A DNA stretch of 64,000 nucleotides from CAWJMF01 sp963843945. GTDB taxonomy: Bacteria; Vulcanimicrobiota; Vulcanimicrobiia; Vulcanimicrobiales; Vulcanimicrobiaceae. The notes beneath the pieces are model-generated. The model saw only the letters and a list, made by a program, of their open reading frames with translations, did not search any database and was not told where the DNA came from. The DNA is taken from assembly GCA_963843945.1 (NCBI GenBank), contig CAWJMF010000002.1, forward strand, positions 496,001 through 560,000, in the 5' to 3' direction. Below are positions 39,338 to 48,149 of this stretch, piece after piece (the first letter of the stretch is position 1; each line of letters begins with the position of its first letter). The translations under genes and the position numbers were made by a program.

Positions 39338-40225
39338 ATGCTGCAGCAGTCGCCGCAACTGGTGCTGGCCGGCTTGACGGTCGGCGCCGGGTATGCGCTG
39401 GTGGCGCTCGGGATCCACATCATCTTGCGCGCGACCCGCGTCATCAACTTCGCGCAGGGTGAATTCGTCGTCGTCGGCGGCTTGCTCGCCTACAGCTTCG
39501 TCGCGCTCCTTCACGCGAACGTCTGGCTCGCGCTGGCCGGCGCGACGGCGCTCGGATTCGCCCTCGGCTTGTTTTACGAACGCGTGGTCTTGCGTCCGGC
39601 GGCGCGCGTCGGCGAACTCGCCGCAACGATCGCGACGATCGGCAGCGTCTACGTCCTTCTCTACGGCCACGCGCTCGTTTGGGGAAGTCTGCCCGAGCCG
39701 CTGCCGTTTTTCAGCGGCGGCGAGCGCGACGCGAAGTGGATCGTCGGCGGCGTCGAAATCGCGGCGCAACAGATCTGGGTGCTGGCGCTGCTCGCCCTCG
39801 CGCTGCTCGCGACGTACCTTTTCTTCGAGCGCACGACCTACGGAAAAGCCGTGCGCGCCGCCGCAGGCAACCCGCTCGGCGCGCGCCTGGTGGGCATCGA
39901 CGTCGACCGCGCGCGCGCGGTCAGTGTGGCCATCGCAATCGCGTTGGCCGCCTACGGCGGGTCGATCATCGGCCCGATCACGCTGGTGGGAGGCGCCGGC
40001 GGCGTCGCGATCGGCATCAAAGGCTTCGTCGGAGCGATCGTCGGCGGTCTCGAATCGCCGCTGGGCTGCGCCGCCGGCGGTCTGCTCGTGGGCGTCGTCG
40101 AGAAGCTGCTCGAAGGCCAGTTCAGTTACGGCGTTGCCGATCCGGTCGTTTACTCGTTGCTCCTAGCGATGCTGCTCGTCCGCCCGCAAGGTCTGTTCGG
40201 TCAGCGCGCCGCCGTGCGCGATTGA
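39338..40225 (+). CDS. livH: Branched-chain amino acid ABC transporter permease LivH
   Basis: 295-residue permease with about eight helices. LivH features include GLTVGAGYALVALGIHIILRATRVINFAQGEF, LRPAARVGELAATIATIGSVYVL, and the EAA-like loop AVRAAAGNPLGARLVGIDVDR. It ends in RPQGLFGQRA. Its stop TGA overlaps the TTG start of the next gene. Confidence 0.93.
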   Translation: MLQQSPQLVLAGLTVGAGYALVALGIHIILRATRVINFAQGEFVVVGGLLAYSFVALLHANVWLALAGATALGFALGLFYERVVLRPAARVGELAATIATIGSVYVLLYGHALVWGSLPEPLPFFSGGERDAKWIVGGVEIAAQQIWVLALLALALLATYLFFERTTYGKAVRAAAGNPLGARLVGIDVDRARAVSVAIAIALAAYGGSIIGPITLVGGAGGVAIGIKGFVGAIVGGLESPLGCAAGGLLVGVVEKLLEGQFSYGVADPVVYSLLLAMLLVRPQGLFGQRAAVRD

Positions 40226-41997
40226 GCCGCCGCCTGGCGGCCGACGCGCGCCTTCTGCCCTTCTTCTTCGCCGGCGCCGCGCTCTTCGGCATCTTGGCCG
40301 CGCACGACGCGACGCTCTTGCAAGCCGGCACCTACGCCGCGATTTACGGAATCGCCGCGATCGGGCTTTCGGTCTTGCTCGGCAACGTCGCCCAGATCTC
40401 GATCGGACAAGCCGGCTTCTTCGGCATCGGCGCCTACGCGCTCGGCTTCCTGACGGCCTCCGCCGGCTGGCCCGCCGCGGTTCCGGCCTGGTTGCAATTC
40501 GCGTTGGGCACGCTCGCGGCCGTCGCGCTTGCGACGGCACTCGGGCTCGTGCTGGGTTTTATCGCGCTGCGCTTTCGCGGGCACTACCTCGCGATGGCGA
40601 CCCTCGCATTCGGCTTGATTTGCGTCGGAGTGTTTCGCGAAAGCAAATTCTTAGGGGGCGCAAGCGGGATCACGGGGATACCCTATCCGCAACTCGGTCC
40701 GCTCGCGATCGCCGGAGCGCGCGCGTTTTGGTTCGACTGGCTGGTCGCCGCGGCGATCGCACTGCTGACCCTCAACCTCTTGCGCGGCCGCGCGGGCCGC
40801 GCTTTCGAGGCGATTCGCAACGACGAGCTGGCGGCCGAGACGATCGGGGTTCCGACGCGCCGCTACAAGATCTTCGCCTTTGCCTTTGCGGGCGCGCTGG
40901 CGGGATTGGCGGGTTCGCTCTACGCTTCGTATCTCGGGCTGGTCGATCCGAACGCCGTCGGCATTTCGCTCTCGATCGACCTGCTGCTGATGGTCGTGCT
41001 GGGCGGTGCGGGCGGAGTCTCGGGCGCGCTGCTCGGCGCGACCATCATCGCCGTCGCCAACATCTACGGGCACGACCTCGAGAATTGGCGGCCGGTGATC
41101 TACGGCGTCCTGGTCATCGTGGTCGTCATCGCCTTTCCGCGCGGGCTCGCCGGCATGCTGCCGCTTCGACGCCGTGAAAGTGCGCCGCCGCGGCTCGAGC
41201 CGGCGCTTCACGCGTCCGTGCAGCAGCCGGCCCCGGCGCAGTGGCTGCGCGTGGAGTCCGTTTCAAAGCGCTTCGGCGGCTTGGTTGCCGTCGACGACGT
41301 GACTTTCGCGCTCGCCAACGGAACGCTCAACTCGCTCATCGGGCCGAACGGCGCCGGGAAGACCACGCTTTTCAACGCCATCGGCGGCGTCGGCCGCGTC
41401 AGCAGCGGACGGATCTTCGTGGCCGAACGCGACGTTACCGATTGGCGCCCGCACGCGATCGCGAGGCTGGGGGTCGGCCGCTCGTTTCAGAACGCGCGGC
41501 TCTTCGCGGACATGACGGTGCTCGAGAACGTCATCGCGGGAGCGTTTCCGCTCGAGAGCGGCGGCTTCGCCGGCGATTTGCTGGGACTACCCGGCTCGCG
41601 GCGCGGCGCCGCGCTCGCGCGCGAGCGGGCCTTCGCCGTGCTGCGCTCCCTCGGTCTCGAGCGCTTGCGCGACGTCGACGCCCGGGATCTCGCCTTCGGC
41701 GACCGGCGGCGCGTCGAACTCGCCCGCGCGGTGGCGAGCGACCCGGGCCTGTTGCTCGTCGACGAACCGGCCGCCGGACTGAACGCCAACGAGCGCGCGC
41801 GACTGCGCGAAGACTTGCTGGCGCTCAAGGCAGCCGGCAAGACGCTGCTGCTCATCGAACACGACATGCGGCTCGTCATGGACATCAGCGATCGCGTGAT
41901 GGTGCTCCGCTTCGGGAAGCTGATCGCGGACGGCCCGCCCGAGGCGGTGCGCAACGAGCCGCAGGTCGTCGCCGCCTACCTCGGAACGGCGTCGTGA
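40222..41997 (+). CDS. livM/livG: LivM-LivG fusion: permease and ATPase in one chain
   Basis: 591 residues. The first 310 form the LivM permease (GTYAAIYGIAAIGLSVLLGNVAQISIGQAGFFG, RNDELAAETIGVPTRRYKIFAFA). A linker of about 30 residues rich in Pro, Arg and Glu leads to a LivG ATPase with Walker A GPNGAGKTTLFNA, Q-loop FQNARLF, signature region LAFGDRRRVELARA and Walker B LLLVDEPAAGLN. The LSGGQ signature is degenerate, as often in LivG. The start is a TTG at 40222 overlapping the livH stop. The fusion is unusual; most genomes keep the two separate. Confidence 0.92.
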   Translation: MSRRLAADARLLPFFFAGAALFGILAAHDATLLQAGTYAAIYGIAAIGLSVLLGNVAQISIGQAGFFGIGAYALGFLTASAGWPAAVPAWLQFALGTLAAVALATALGLVLGFIALRFRGHYLAMATLAFGLICVGVFRESKFLGGASGITGIPYPQLGPLAIAGARAFWFDWLVAAAIALLTLNLLRGRAGRAFEAIRNDELAAETIGVPTRRYKIFAFAFAGALAGLAGSLYASYLGLVDPNAVGISLSIDLLLMVVLGGAGGVSGALLGATIIAVANIYGHDLENWRPVIYGVLVIVVVIAFPRGLAGMLPLRRRESAPPRLEPALHASVQQPAPAQWLRVESVSKRFGGLVAVDDVTFALANGTLNSLIGPNGAGKTTLFNAIGGVGRVSSGRIFVAERDVTDWRPHAIARLGVGRSFQNARLFADMTVLENVIAGAFPLESGGFAGDLLGLPGSRRGAALARERAFAVLRSLGLERLRDVDARDLAFGDRRRVELARAVASDPGLLLVDEPAAGLNANERARLREDLLALKAAGKTLLLIEHDMRLVMDISDRVMVLRFGKLIADGPPEAVRNEPQVVAAYLGTAS

Positions 41998-42725
41998 CGC
42001 ACGCGCCCGCTTTGCTCGAAGTCGACGGTTTGGATGCGCGCTACGGGAAACTGGCCGTTCTGCACGGCGTTTCGCTGCGAGTTGCCGCCGGCGAACTCGT
42101 CGCCGTGCTCGGACCCAACGGCGCGGGAAAGTCGACGTTACTCCGTGCGATTTCCGGCTTCGACGCGATCCGCAGCGCCGGCACGATCCGTTTCGCGGGT
42201 CGCGACTTGGCGCGTTCGTCGCCGGAAGCCATCGTGCGCGCCGGGATTTCGCAAGTGCCGGAAGGCCGGCAACTCTTCTCCGAACTCAGCGTCGACGACA
42301 ATTTGCGGCTGGGCGCCTACATCCACCCGCGCGCCGAGTCGACGACCGCCGTCGCCGAAGCCTACGCGCGTTTTCCGGCGCTCGCGACGCTCAAGGAGCG
42401 CAAAGCGTTCGCGCTTTCGGGCGGCGAGCAGCAGATGCTGGCGATTGCGCGCGCGCTGATGGCCAGGCCGAAATTGCTCCTGCTCGACGAACCGTCGACG
42501 GGTCTGGCCCCGCAGGTCGTCGAGCGCATCTTCGCGATCCTGTCGGAGCTCAAACGCACCGATACCGGCGTGCTGCTCGTCGAGCAGAATGCCTACCTCA
42601 CCCTCAAGCACGCCGACCGGGCTTACGTGTTGGAGAACGGAGCCGTCGCGTTGCAGGGGAGCGCGGCCGAACTCGCGCAGGACGCCCGCATCGCCTCCAT
42701 CTATTTGGGCGGCGCCGTCGCCTGA
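41994..42725 (+). CDS. livF: Branched-chain amino acid ABC transporter ATPase LivF
   Basis: 243-residue ATPase. Motifs are Walker A GPNGAGKSTLLRA, Q-loop VPEGRQLF, signature ALSGGEQQMLAIARAL, Walker B LLLLDEPSTGLA and H-loop LVEQNA. The GTG start overlaps the stop of livMG (GTGA). The assembled transporter has LivK, LivH, LivM-LivG and LivF. Confidence 0.94.
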   Translation: MTHAPALLEVDGLDARYGKLAVLHGVSLRVAAGELVAVLGPNGAGKSTLLRAISGFDAIRSAGTIRFAGRDLARSSPEAIVRAGISQVPEGRQLFSELSVDDNLRLGAYIHPRAESTTAVAEAYARFPALATLKERKAFALSGGEQQMLAIARALMARPKLLLLDEPSTGLAPQVVERIFAILSELKRTDTGVLLVEQNAYLTLKHADRAYVLENGAVALQGSAAELAQDARIASIYLGGAVA

Positions 42726-42756
42726 AAGGCGATAGAAACGCGCCGCGAGGTATCGC

Positions 42757-42987
42757 ATGTCCGAGGAAGTTGAGATCCTGATTCGCCCGAGCGGTCCCTA
42801 CGTCGTGCGCGGACCCGTTCGCTTACGCGACGTCAACGGCACCGAGTTCGCGCTCGAAGGCAAACTGAAAAACGGAACGATCGCGCTCTGCCGCTGCGGC
42901 GGCTCGACGACCAAGCCCTTTTGCGATGGGACGCACAGCACGATCGGCTTCCTGGCCGCGACCGAAGCGGTCAAGAAGACGGAATAA
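42757..42987 (+). CDS. CDGSH iron-sulfur domain protein
   Basis: 76 residues. The 2Fe-2S motif is CRCGGSTTKPFCDGTH (Cys3-His1), preceded by the common VRLRDVNGTEFALEGK strand. CDGSH proteins carry redox or iron-sulfur cargo. It lies 31 bp after livF on the same strand; its last 17 bp overlap the fah gene on the other strand. Confidence 0.93.
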   Translation: MSEEVEILIRPSGPYVVRGPVRLRDVNGTEFALEGKLKNGTIALCRCGGSTTKPFCDGTHSTIGFLAATEAVKKTE

Positions 42988-44291
42988 CCGGCGGTTTCGC
43001 GGGTACGATCGTGCCCGCGACTTCACCGAAGCCGATACGCGGGTGACTTTCGCTCGGACCGCTCGCTGCGCGCAGCACGATGCGGTCACCGTCTTCGAGA
43101 AAGCCGCGCAGGCTGCCGTCGGCGAGCTGCAAGGGCTGCGTCCCGCGCCACGTGAGTTCGATCATGCTCCCGTAACTCGAAGGATCGGTCCCCGAGATCG
43201 TGCCCGACGCGCACAGGTCGCCGGCCCGAATCGTCGCGCCGTTCGAGGTCAGGTGGGCGAGCTGTTGCGCCATGCTCCAGTACAGCGCGCGCGCGTTGCC
43301 GCGCGCGATGCGCTGCGGCGGCGTGCCCGCCCGCAGCATGGCGTCCGTCGCGAGTTCGATCTCGAGCGCGATATCGTAGGCCGACGCGTCGCGCTCGCGC
43401 AGATAGGGCAGCGGCTCGGGCTCTTGCACCGGGCCACGTACCCGAAAGGGCTCGAGCGCTTCCAGCGTGACGATCCAGGGCGAGATCGACGTCGCGAACG
43501 ACTTGCCCAAAAAGGGGCCGAGCGGCTGATACTCCCACGCTTGGATGTCGCGCGCGCTCCAGTCGTTGAGCAGCACGGCGCCGAAGATGTGCTCGCGTGC
43601 GCGCTCGATCGGAATGGGCGAGCCGAGCGGCGGGCCGTTCCCGGTGACGAACGCGAGCTCGAGTTCGAAATCGAGCATGCGCGAAGGGCCGAACTGCGGT
43701 TCGGCTCTCGCCCGGCGCCTTGAACTGCCCGCACGGACGCATCACCGGCGTCCCGCTGACGACCAGCGTCCCGCTTCGGCCGTGGTAACCGATCGGCAGA
43801 TGCCGCCAGTTCGGCAAGAGCGGCTCGCCACCCGGCCGAAGAATTTTCCCCAAGTTCGTGGCGTGTTCGAGCGAGGAGTAGAAGTCGACGTAGTCGCCCG
43901 TGTCGAGCGGCAGCAGCAGCTCGGCGCGGTTGCGCGCAACGAGCGCGCTCTGGGCGACGCCGGCGTCGAGAAGTTCGCGATTGCCGCTCGCGAGCAGCGC
44001 GGACAACCGCCCGCGCAAGGCGCGCCAGACCGGCCGCCCGGCTGCGACGAGCGCGTTGAGCGAGGGCTGCCCGAAGAGCGCGCGCGCGCCCGGCACGGCG
44101 GTATCGAGCAAACCCGCCACCGCGAGGGCCTGCAAGTCGAGGATCCGGTCACCGATCGCGACGCCGGGCCGCGCGCCACCCGCTTCGCGGAAAACGCCGT
44201 ACGGAAGGTTTTGAATCGGAAAATCGCCGGCGGGATCCGGCGCGACCCACGAGCGCAGTTCGGGATCGTTCGGATCGGTCTCGGAGCTCAT
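42971..44291 (-). CDS. fahA: Fumarylacetoacetase, interrupted by one +1 insertion
   Basis: Last enzyme of tyrosine degradation: fumarylacetoacetate to fumarate and acetoacetate. The N-terminal part has VDFYSSLEHATNLG with the catalytic histidine and GYHGRSGTLVVSGTPVMRPCGQ. The C-terminal part has DFELELAFVTG metal glutamates and NDWSARDIQAWEYQPLGPFLGK. The frame breaks at 43706, between KAPGE and EPQFGPSRMLDF (coding GAG-A-GCC). Skipping the A gives 439 residues. The start at 44291 overlaps the stop of the unknown gene upstream (ATGA). Confidence 0.93.
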
Positions 44292-45202
44292 GGGCGCGGA
44301 AGGATTCCGCCGGCGTGGAGATCCTCGACCGGCTCGCTGAAACTGCAGCTTCCGTAAGAGCGCAGGAGTTGCGAGCGCGCCGCGCCGACGGCCTCGGCGC
44401 CGGCGACGATGTCCTTCCAAGCGAAGGCTCGCGCGTCGAGCCGAAAATCGGCGGGATCCTCGTCAGCGACGACGGCCCCGAGCGTCGCCGCGTCGACGCC
44501 CAATGCAGCGAGGACCGCCGCGCCGGCGACGTTGATGAAGCCGTGCATCGGCAGACTTGAGGGGCCCCCGCGTTTCCGAAACGGATGGTGCAATCCGGCG
44601 GTCGCTTTGAACGGAACGCCCGCGTCGCGCGCAACCGCGATGAAGCGCGCTACCGCTTCGGGCGACGGCGTCGCCGCGGGCTCGAGGCCTCCGCAGCGCA
44701 GTTTGGCACAGACGTCGAGATCCCGGCGCTCGCGTTCCTCGCGTAAGCTCGCGAACGCCGCTTCGAGCTCCTCCTGCGGATCGAGTTCCACGAACAGCGC
44801 CGGGCGCTCGGGCCAGCCCGCGGCATCGAGCGCCGAAGTGAGGGCTGCGATGCGCCGGCGCGCCGGCGTTCCGTTTTCGGCGGGCAAGCGGATCTCGAGC
44901 GCCTCGATCCTGAAACGATCGCCGAACTCGGCCGCGTGGCGCGCGAGGTCCGCGCACGCGAGCGCGGCGGAGGCGGCATCGACGATCGCGCTGCACGGCA
45001 GCGGATCCGGCGAGTCGTCGCGCAATCGGGCAAGTTCGGGAACGCGGGCCGCCGGAATGACGAACCTACCGAGCATCCAAAACTCGGGGCCGGCTGCAGC
45101 CCGCTCGTTCGCCGCGAGTGCGTCCGGCAGCGTAAGCGCAGCCGGCGGAAACAAGCCTGCGTCGTCGATTAGCTCGCCCAGGAAGGCTCGTAGCGCGCTC
45201 AT
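44288..45202 (-). CDS. Uncharacterised protein translationally coupled to fumarylacetoacetase
   Basis: 304 residues, soluble, no signal. It has the look of an alpha/beta barrel: IEALEIRLP, RPALFVELDP, DLDVCAKLRCGG, then GVPFKATAGLHHPFRKRG, HGFINVAGAAVLAALG and a C-terminal SYGSCSFSEPVEDLHAGG. The KATAGLHHP strand suggests a phosphate- or carboxylate-binding site. The stop overlaps the fah ATG by 4 bp. It is the first gene of the pair, divergent from the exonuclease-hmgA operon, so it probably belongs to tyrosine catabolism; whether it fills the missing isomerase step is open. Confidence 0.8.
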   Translation of the reverse strand: MSALRAFLGELIDDAGLFPPAALTLPDALAANERAAAGPEFWMLGRFVIPAARVPELARLRDDSPDPLPCSAIVDAASAALACADLARHAAEFGDRFRIEALEIRLPAENGTPARRRIAALTSALDAAGWPERPALFVELDPQEELEAAFASLREERERRDLDVCAKLRCGGLEPAATPSPEAVARFIAVARDAGVPFKATAGLHHPFRKRGGPSSLPMHGFINVAGAAVLAALGVDAATLGAVVADEDPADFRLDARAFAWKDIVAGAEAVGAARSQLLRSYGSCSFSEPVEDLHAGGILPRP

Positions 45203-45306
45203 CGCGTGATGCTACGCCGCAGGTCCGAACGACACCGCCTGCCTAAGAGAAACGCATCGCACAAGAAGAGCGGCAGCCCACTCCCGAACTCTACATCTCG
45301 ACCGAC

Positions 45307-45906
45307 GTGGAAGCGAACGGCCCGTGCCCCGGACTCTTTTCCATGCTGAGCTTCGGGATGGCGGCGTTCACGGTCGAAAAAGAACTCGTCGGGACGTTCT
45401 CGCGAAACCTCGAGCTGCTCGAAGGCGCCGGCTTGGACGAGCGCACCATGCAGTGGTGGAGCACGACCGAAAACATCGGCGCCTACTATCAGTCGCGCGA
45501 AGATTTAGTCACGCCGCGCACCGCGATGCTCGAGTGCAAGGCGTGGCTCGAGGAGATGCGCCGTTTCGGTAAACCGATCGTTTGCGGCGCGCCGAGCGGT
45601 TTCGATTTCACCTTCATCTACTACTATTTTCAGCGCGAGCTGGGCGAGAGCACCGTCGGATTCGCAAGCCTGGACCTGCGCAGTTACGCTGCGGCGGTCC
45701 TCAAGCGCCAGTATCGGCAGGTCGGGAAGCGGCAGCTGCCGCCCGAGTGGATCGACGAAGGGCTGCCGCACACGCACGTCGCGCTCGACGATGCAATCGA
45801 GCAAGGCTGCATTCTCATCAACGTGATTCGAGCGAATCTCGGACTGCCGCACCTGCCGCAGATGAACGACGCGCGAGCGGACGTCGCGGCCCGCCAAGCG
45901 TCGTAG
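45307..45906 (+). CDS. DEDDh-type 3'-5' exonuclease-like protein, start unresolved
   Basis: Exonuclease fold with motif I STDVEANG, motif II SGFDFTFIYYYF and motif III HTHVALDDAIEQG (DEDDh histidine). The first GTG (45307) falls inside motif I and removes the catalytic aspartate. The frame is open upstream to a TAA at 45244-45246 and encodes RQPTPELYISTD, but has no ATG, GTG or TTG; ATC at 45256 or 45295 are the only near-cognates. It ends 2 bp before hmgA, an odd partner for a nuclease. Confidence 0.8.
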   Translation: MEANGPCPGLFSMLSFGMAAFTVEKELVGTFSRNLELLEGAGLDERTMQWWSTTENIGAYYQSREDLVTPRTAMLECKAWLEEMRRFGKPIVCGAPSGFDFTFIYYYFQRELGESTVGFASLDLRSYAAAVLKRQYRQVGKRQLPPEWIDEGLPHTHVALDDAIEQGCILINVIRANLGLPHLPQMNDARADVAARQAS

Positions 45907-45908
45907 CC

Positions 45909-47078
45909 GTGGCCTTCTACCACCGCGCCGGCTCGCTGCCTCCCAAACGCCACATTCAATTCCGCCGGCCCGACGGCGGCCTCTACGCCGAGGAGCTCTT
46001 CTCAACCCGCGGATTCGAAAGCGTTTACTCGCTCCTCTACCATCTACGGCCGCCGACCGCGACGCTCGACGTGCGCGAATGGCGGCGCGAACCGGCCGTC
46101 TACGTCGCGAACGACCCGCTCAGGAACCGGCACTTCACGACCGCTCGCTCGCAGGCCGGGGGCGAGGCCATCGAGGCGCGCGTGCCGCTCTTGGGAAACG
46201 ACGACCTGCGACTCTCGATCGCCGACGTAACCGAGTCGGGCGAGCGCTTCTATCGCAACGTCGGCGGCGACGAGTTGCTCTTCGTCCATCGCGGCACGGG
46301 CGTGCTGCAAACGGCCTTCGGCGATTTGGCCTACCGCCCGCACGACTACCTCGTCGTTCCGTCGGGCACGACCTATCGCGTCGATCCGGCGGAAGCGACG
46401 CGTTTGGTCGTCCACGAATCGCGCGGCCACGTCACGATCCCGCGCAAGTTCCGCAACGAATACGGGCAGCTGGAGGAACACGCGCCGTATTACGAGCGCG
46501 ATTTCCGCGCGCCCATCTTGCGCGAACCGGTCGACGCGCAGGGCGAATACGAAATCCGGGTGACCAATGCCGGACGTAACGCCGTCTACGTCGTTGCGAA
46601 CCATCCCTTCGATCTGATCGGCTGGGACGGCTACTGTTACCCGTACGCGTTCAACGCCGACGAATTCGCGCCGGTGACCGGGAAGCTGCATCAACCGCCG
46701 ACCGCGCACGCGACGTTCGAGGCGCCGGGGGCCGCTTTCTGTGTCTTCGTGCCCCGCCTGTTCGACTACCATCCCCTGGCTATCCCCGTTCCCTACAACC
46801 ATTCGAGCGTCGATTGCGATGAGGTGCTGTACTACGTCAGCGGCAACTTTATGAGCCGGCGCGGCGTCGGCGAAGGCTCGATTACGCTGCACGCCGCAGG
46901 CGCGCCGCACGGTCCGCAGCCGGGCGCCGTCGAGAGCAGTTTGGGCAAGACCTCGACCGACGAGCTTGCGATCATGGTCGACACGTTCCACCCCTTGCGC
47001 ATCGCGCAGGCCGCACTCGCGCTCGAAGATCCGGCATACTTCCGATCCTGGATCGAAGCCGGGACCGCGGCGCGATGA
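45909..47078 (+). CDS. hmgA: Homogentisate 1,2-dioxygenase
   Basis: 389-residue cupin iron dioxygenase that opens homogentisate to maleylacetoacetate. Family features: PPKRHIQFRRPDGGLYAEEL, GDELLFVHRGTGVLQTAFG, and the iron site in VPYNHSSVDCDEVLYYVSG with a late histidine in GAPHGPQPG. The GTG start at 45909 follows the exonuclease stop directly. The stop overlaps the ATG of the DUF2721 gene. Confidence 0.94.
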   Translation: MAFYHRAGSLPPKRHIQFRRPDGGLYAEELFSTRGFESVYSLLYHLRPPTATLDVREWRREPAVYVANDPLRNRHFTTARSQAGGEAIEARVPLLGNDDLRLSIADVTESGERFYRNVGGDELLFVHRGTGVLQTAFGDLAYRPHDYLVVPSGTTYRVDPAEATRLVVHESRGHVTIPRKFRNEYGQLEEHAPYYERDFRAPILREPVDAQGEYEIRVTNAGRNAVYVVANHPFDLIGWDGYCYPYAFNADEFAPVTGKLHQPPTAHATFEAPGAAFCVFVPRLFDYHPLAIPVPYNHSSVDCDEVLYYVSGNFMSRRGVGEGSITLHAAGAPHGPQPGAVESSLGKTSTDELAIMVDTFHPLRIAQAALALEDPAYFRSWIEAGTAAR

Positions 47079-47614
47079 TCTTCGGAACGGGCAGCCACTC
47101 GGGATCCTCGTTCCTCGCCATCATCTCGGCCTCGCTGACGCCGGCGATCCTGATTCTTGCGACCGGCTCGCTCGTCGCCTCGACGTTGCTCCGGCTCACC
47201 CGCATCACCGATCGCGCGCGCAGGCTGATCGAAGCGCTGGAAGAAGCGCGGGCGCGCGGCGACGAGGACCGCGTGAAGCTCGACATCCTCTGGCTGCGCA
47301 CGTATTTGCGGCGTTCGACCCTTACCGAGCGGGCCTTAACCTTCTACTACACCGCCATCGGCGCGTTTGTCGCGAGCAGCCTCGCGATCACGATCGACGA
47401 TTTGACGCACGACTCGGTCCCTTGGCTTTCGCTCCTGCTCGTCGTCGGTGGCGCATTGCTCCTGTTCGCCGGAACCGCGTCGCTGGTCGTCGAGGCTAAC
47501 GTCGCGACTGGCACGCTCCGAGCGGAGATCGAGGCGAGCTGCGGCTCGGCTCTCGAGCCGGCCTCGGCCTTCCCGGCGGCGCTCGCCCGTCTCGTCCGCG
47601 AGAGGAAAACGTAG
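47075..47614 (+). CDS. DUF2721 membrane protein
   Basis: 179 residues with three helices (FLAIISASLTPAILILATGSLVAST, LTFYYTAIGAFVASSLAI, LSLLLVVGGALLLFAGTASLVVEA) and the family core RLTRITDRARRLIEALEEAR. The function is unknown. The ATG overlaps the hmgA stop. Confidence 0.88.
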   Translation: MIFGTGSHSGSSFLAIISASLTPAILILATGSLVASTLLRLTRITDRARRLIEALEEARARGDEDRVKLDILWLRTYLRRSTLTERALTFYYTAIGAFVASSLAITIDDLTHDSVPWLSLLLVVGGALLLFAGTASLVVEANVATGTLRAEIEASCGSALEPASAFPAALARLVRERKT

Positions 47615-47670
47615 CGCGGTCCCGCGCTGCGTCTTTACAGACGCAGCACGATGTGTATGCTGATACGTAC

Positions 47671-48117
47671 ATGTTCGACGACCTTAGCGACGAGGAACTC
47701 ATCGGGCCGACCGAATTGGCACGAAACGTCAAGGCGACCCTCGACCGGGCGGCGCGGCACGCGGTAACCGTCCGGCGCGACAAGGGTGAAGACGTGACCC
47801 TCTTACCCCGCACGCGTTTGCGCCGTGCCCTGCGCGCGCTCAAATTCACCGGGCTCGCCCTGGCTATGGCCCAGGCGGCCGCGCAGCGTTTGGCAGGCGA
47901 GCCGGCGCACTATCCGGCGGAACTGGCTTGGCTTGCCCACCTCGACGACGCCGCCTTCGCGGAGTTTTCGGGAGAATTTGCGGTGGCCGTGCGGCACGTC
48001 TTGCGCGGCCACGCCGAGCCGCGCCGCGTCGACGACGTGCTCTTCCAATGGGAGCAGAGCGCGCTGGCCATGGACGATCCGGTCCTGCGCGAACGGCTGA
48101 CGCTCGCCGGCGCATAG
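47671..48117 (+). CDS. Phd/YefM-like antitoxin-type protein with C-terminal extension
   Basis: About 148 residues. The N-terminal half (IGPTELARNVKATLDRAARHAVTVRRDKGEDVTLLPR) has the pattern of Phd/YefM-fold antitoxins that bind their own operator. The C-terminal half is a helical domain rich in Ala, Leu and Glu with no known toxin-binding motif. No toxin gene is adjacent. A GTG at 47653 is an alternative start. It sits directly upstream of hpd and might act as its regulator; that is inference. Confidence 0.6.
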   Translation: MFDDLSDEELIGPTELARNVKATLDRAARHAVTVRRDKGEDVTLLPRTRLRRALRALKFTGLALAMAQAAAQRLAGEPAHYPAELAWLAHLDDAAFAEFSGEFAVAVRHVLRGHAEPRRVDDVLFQWEQSALAMDDPVLRERLTLAGA

Positions 48118-48149
48118 GGTTGCGGCGTCGCGCCGCAAACCGCATTCGC

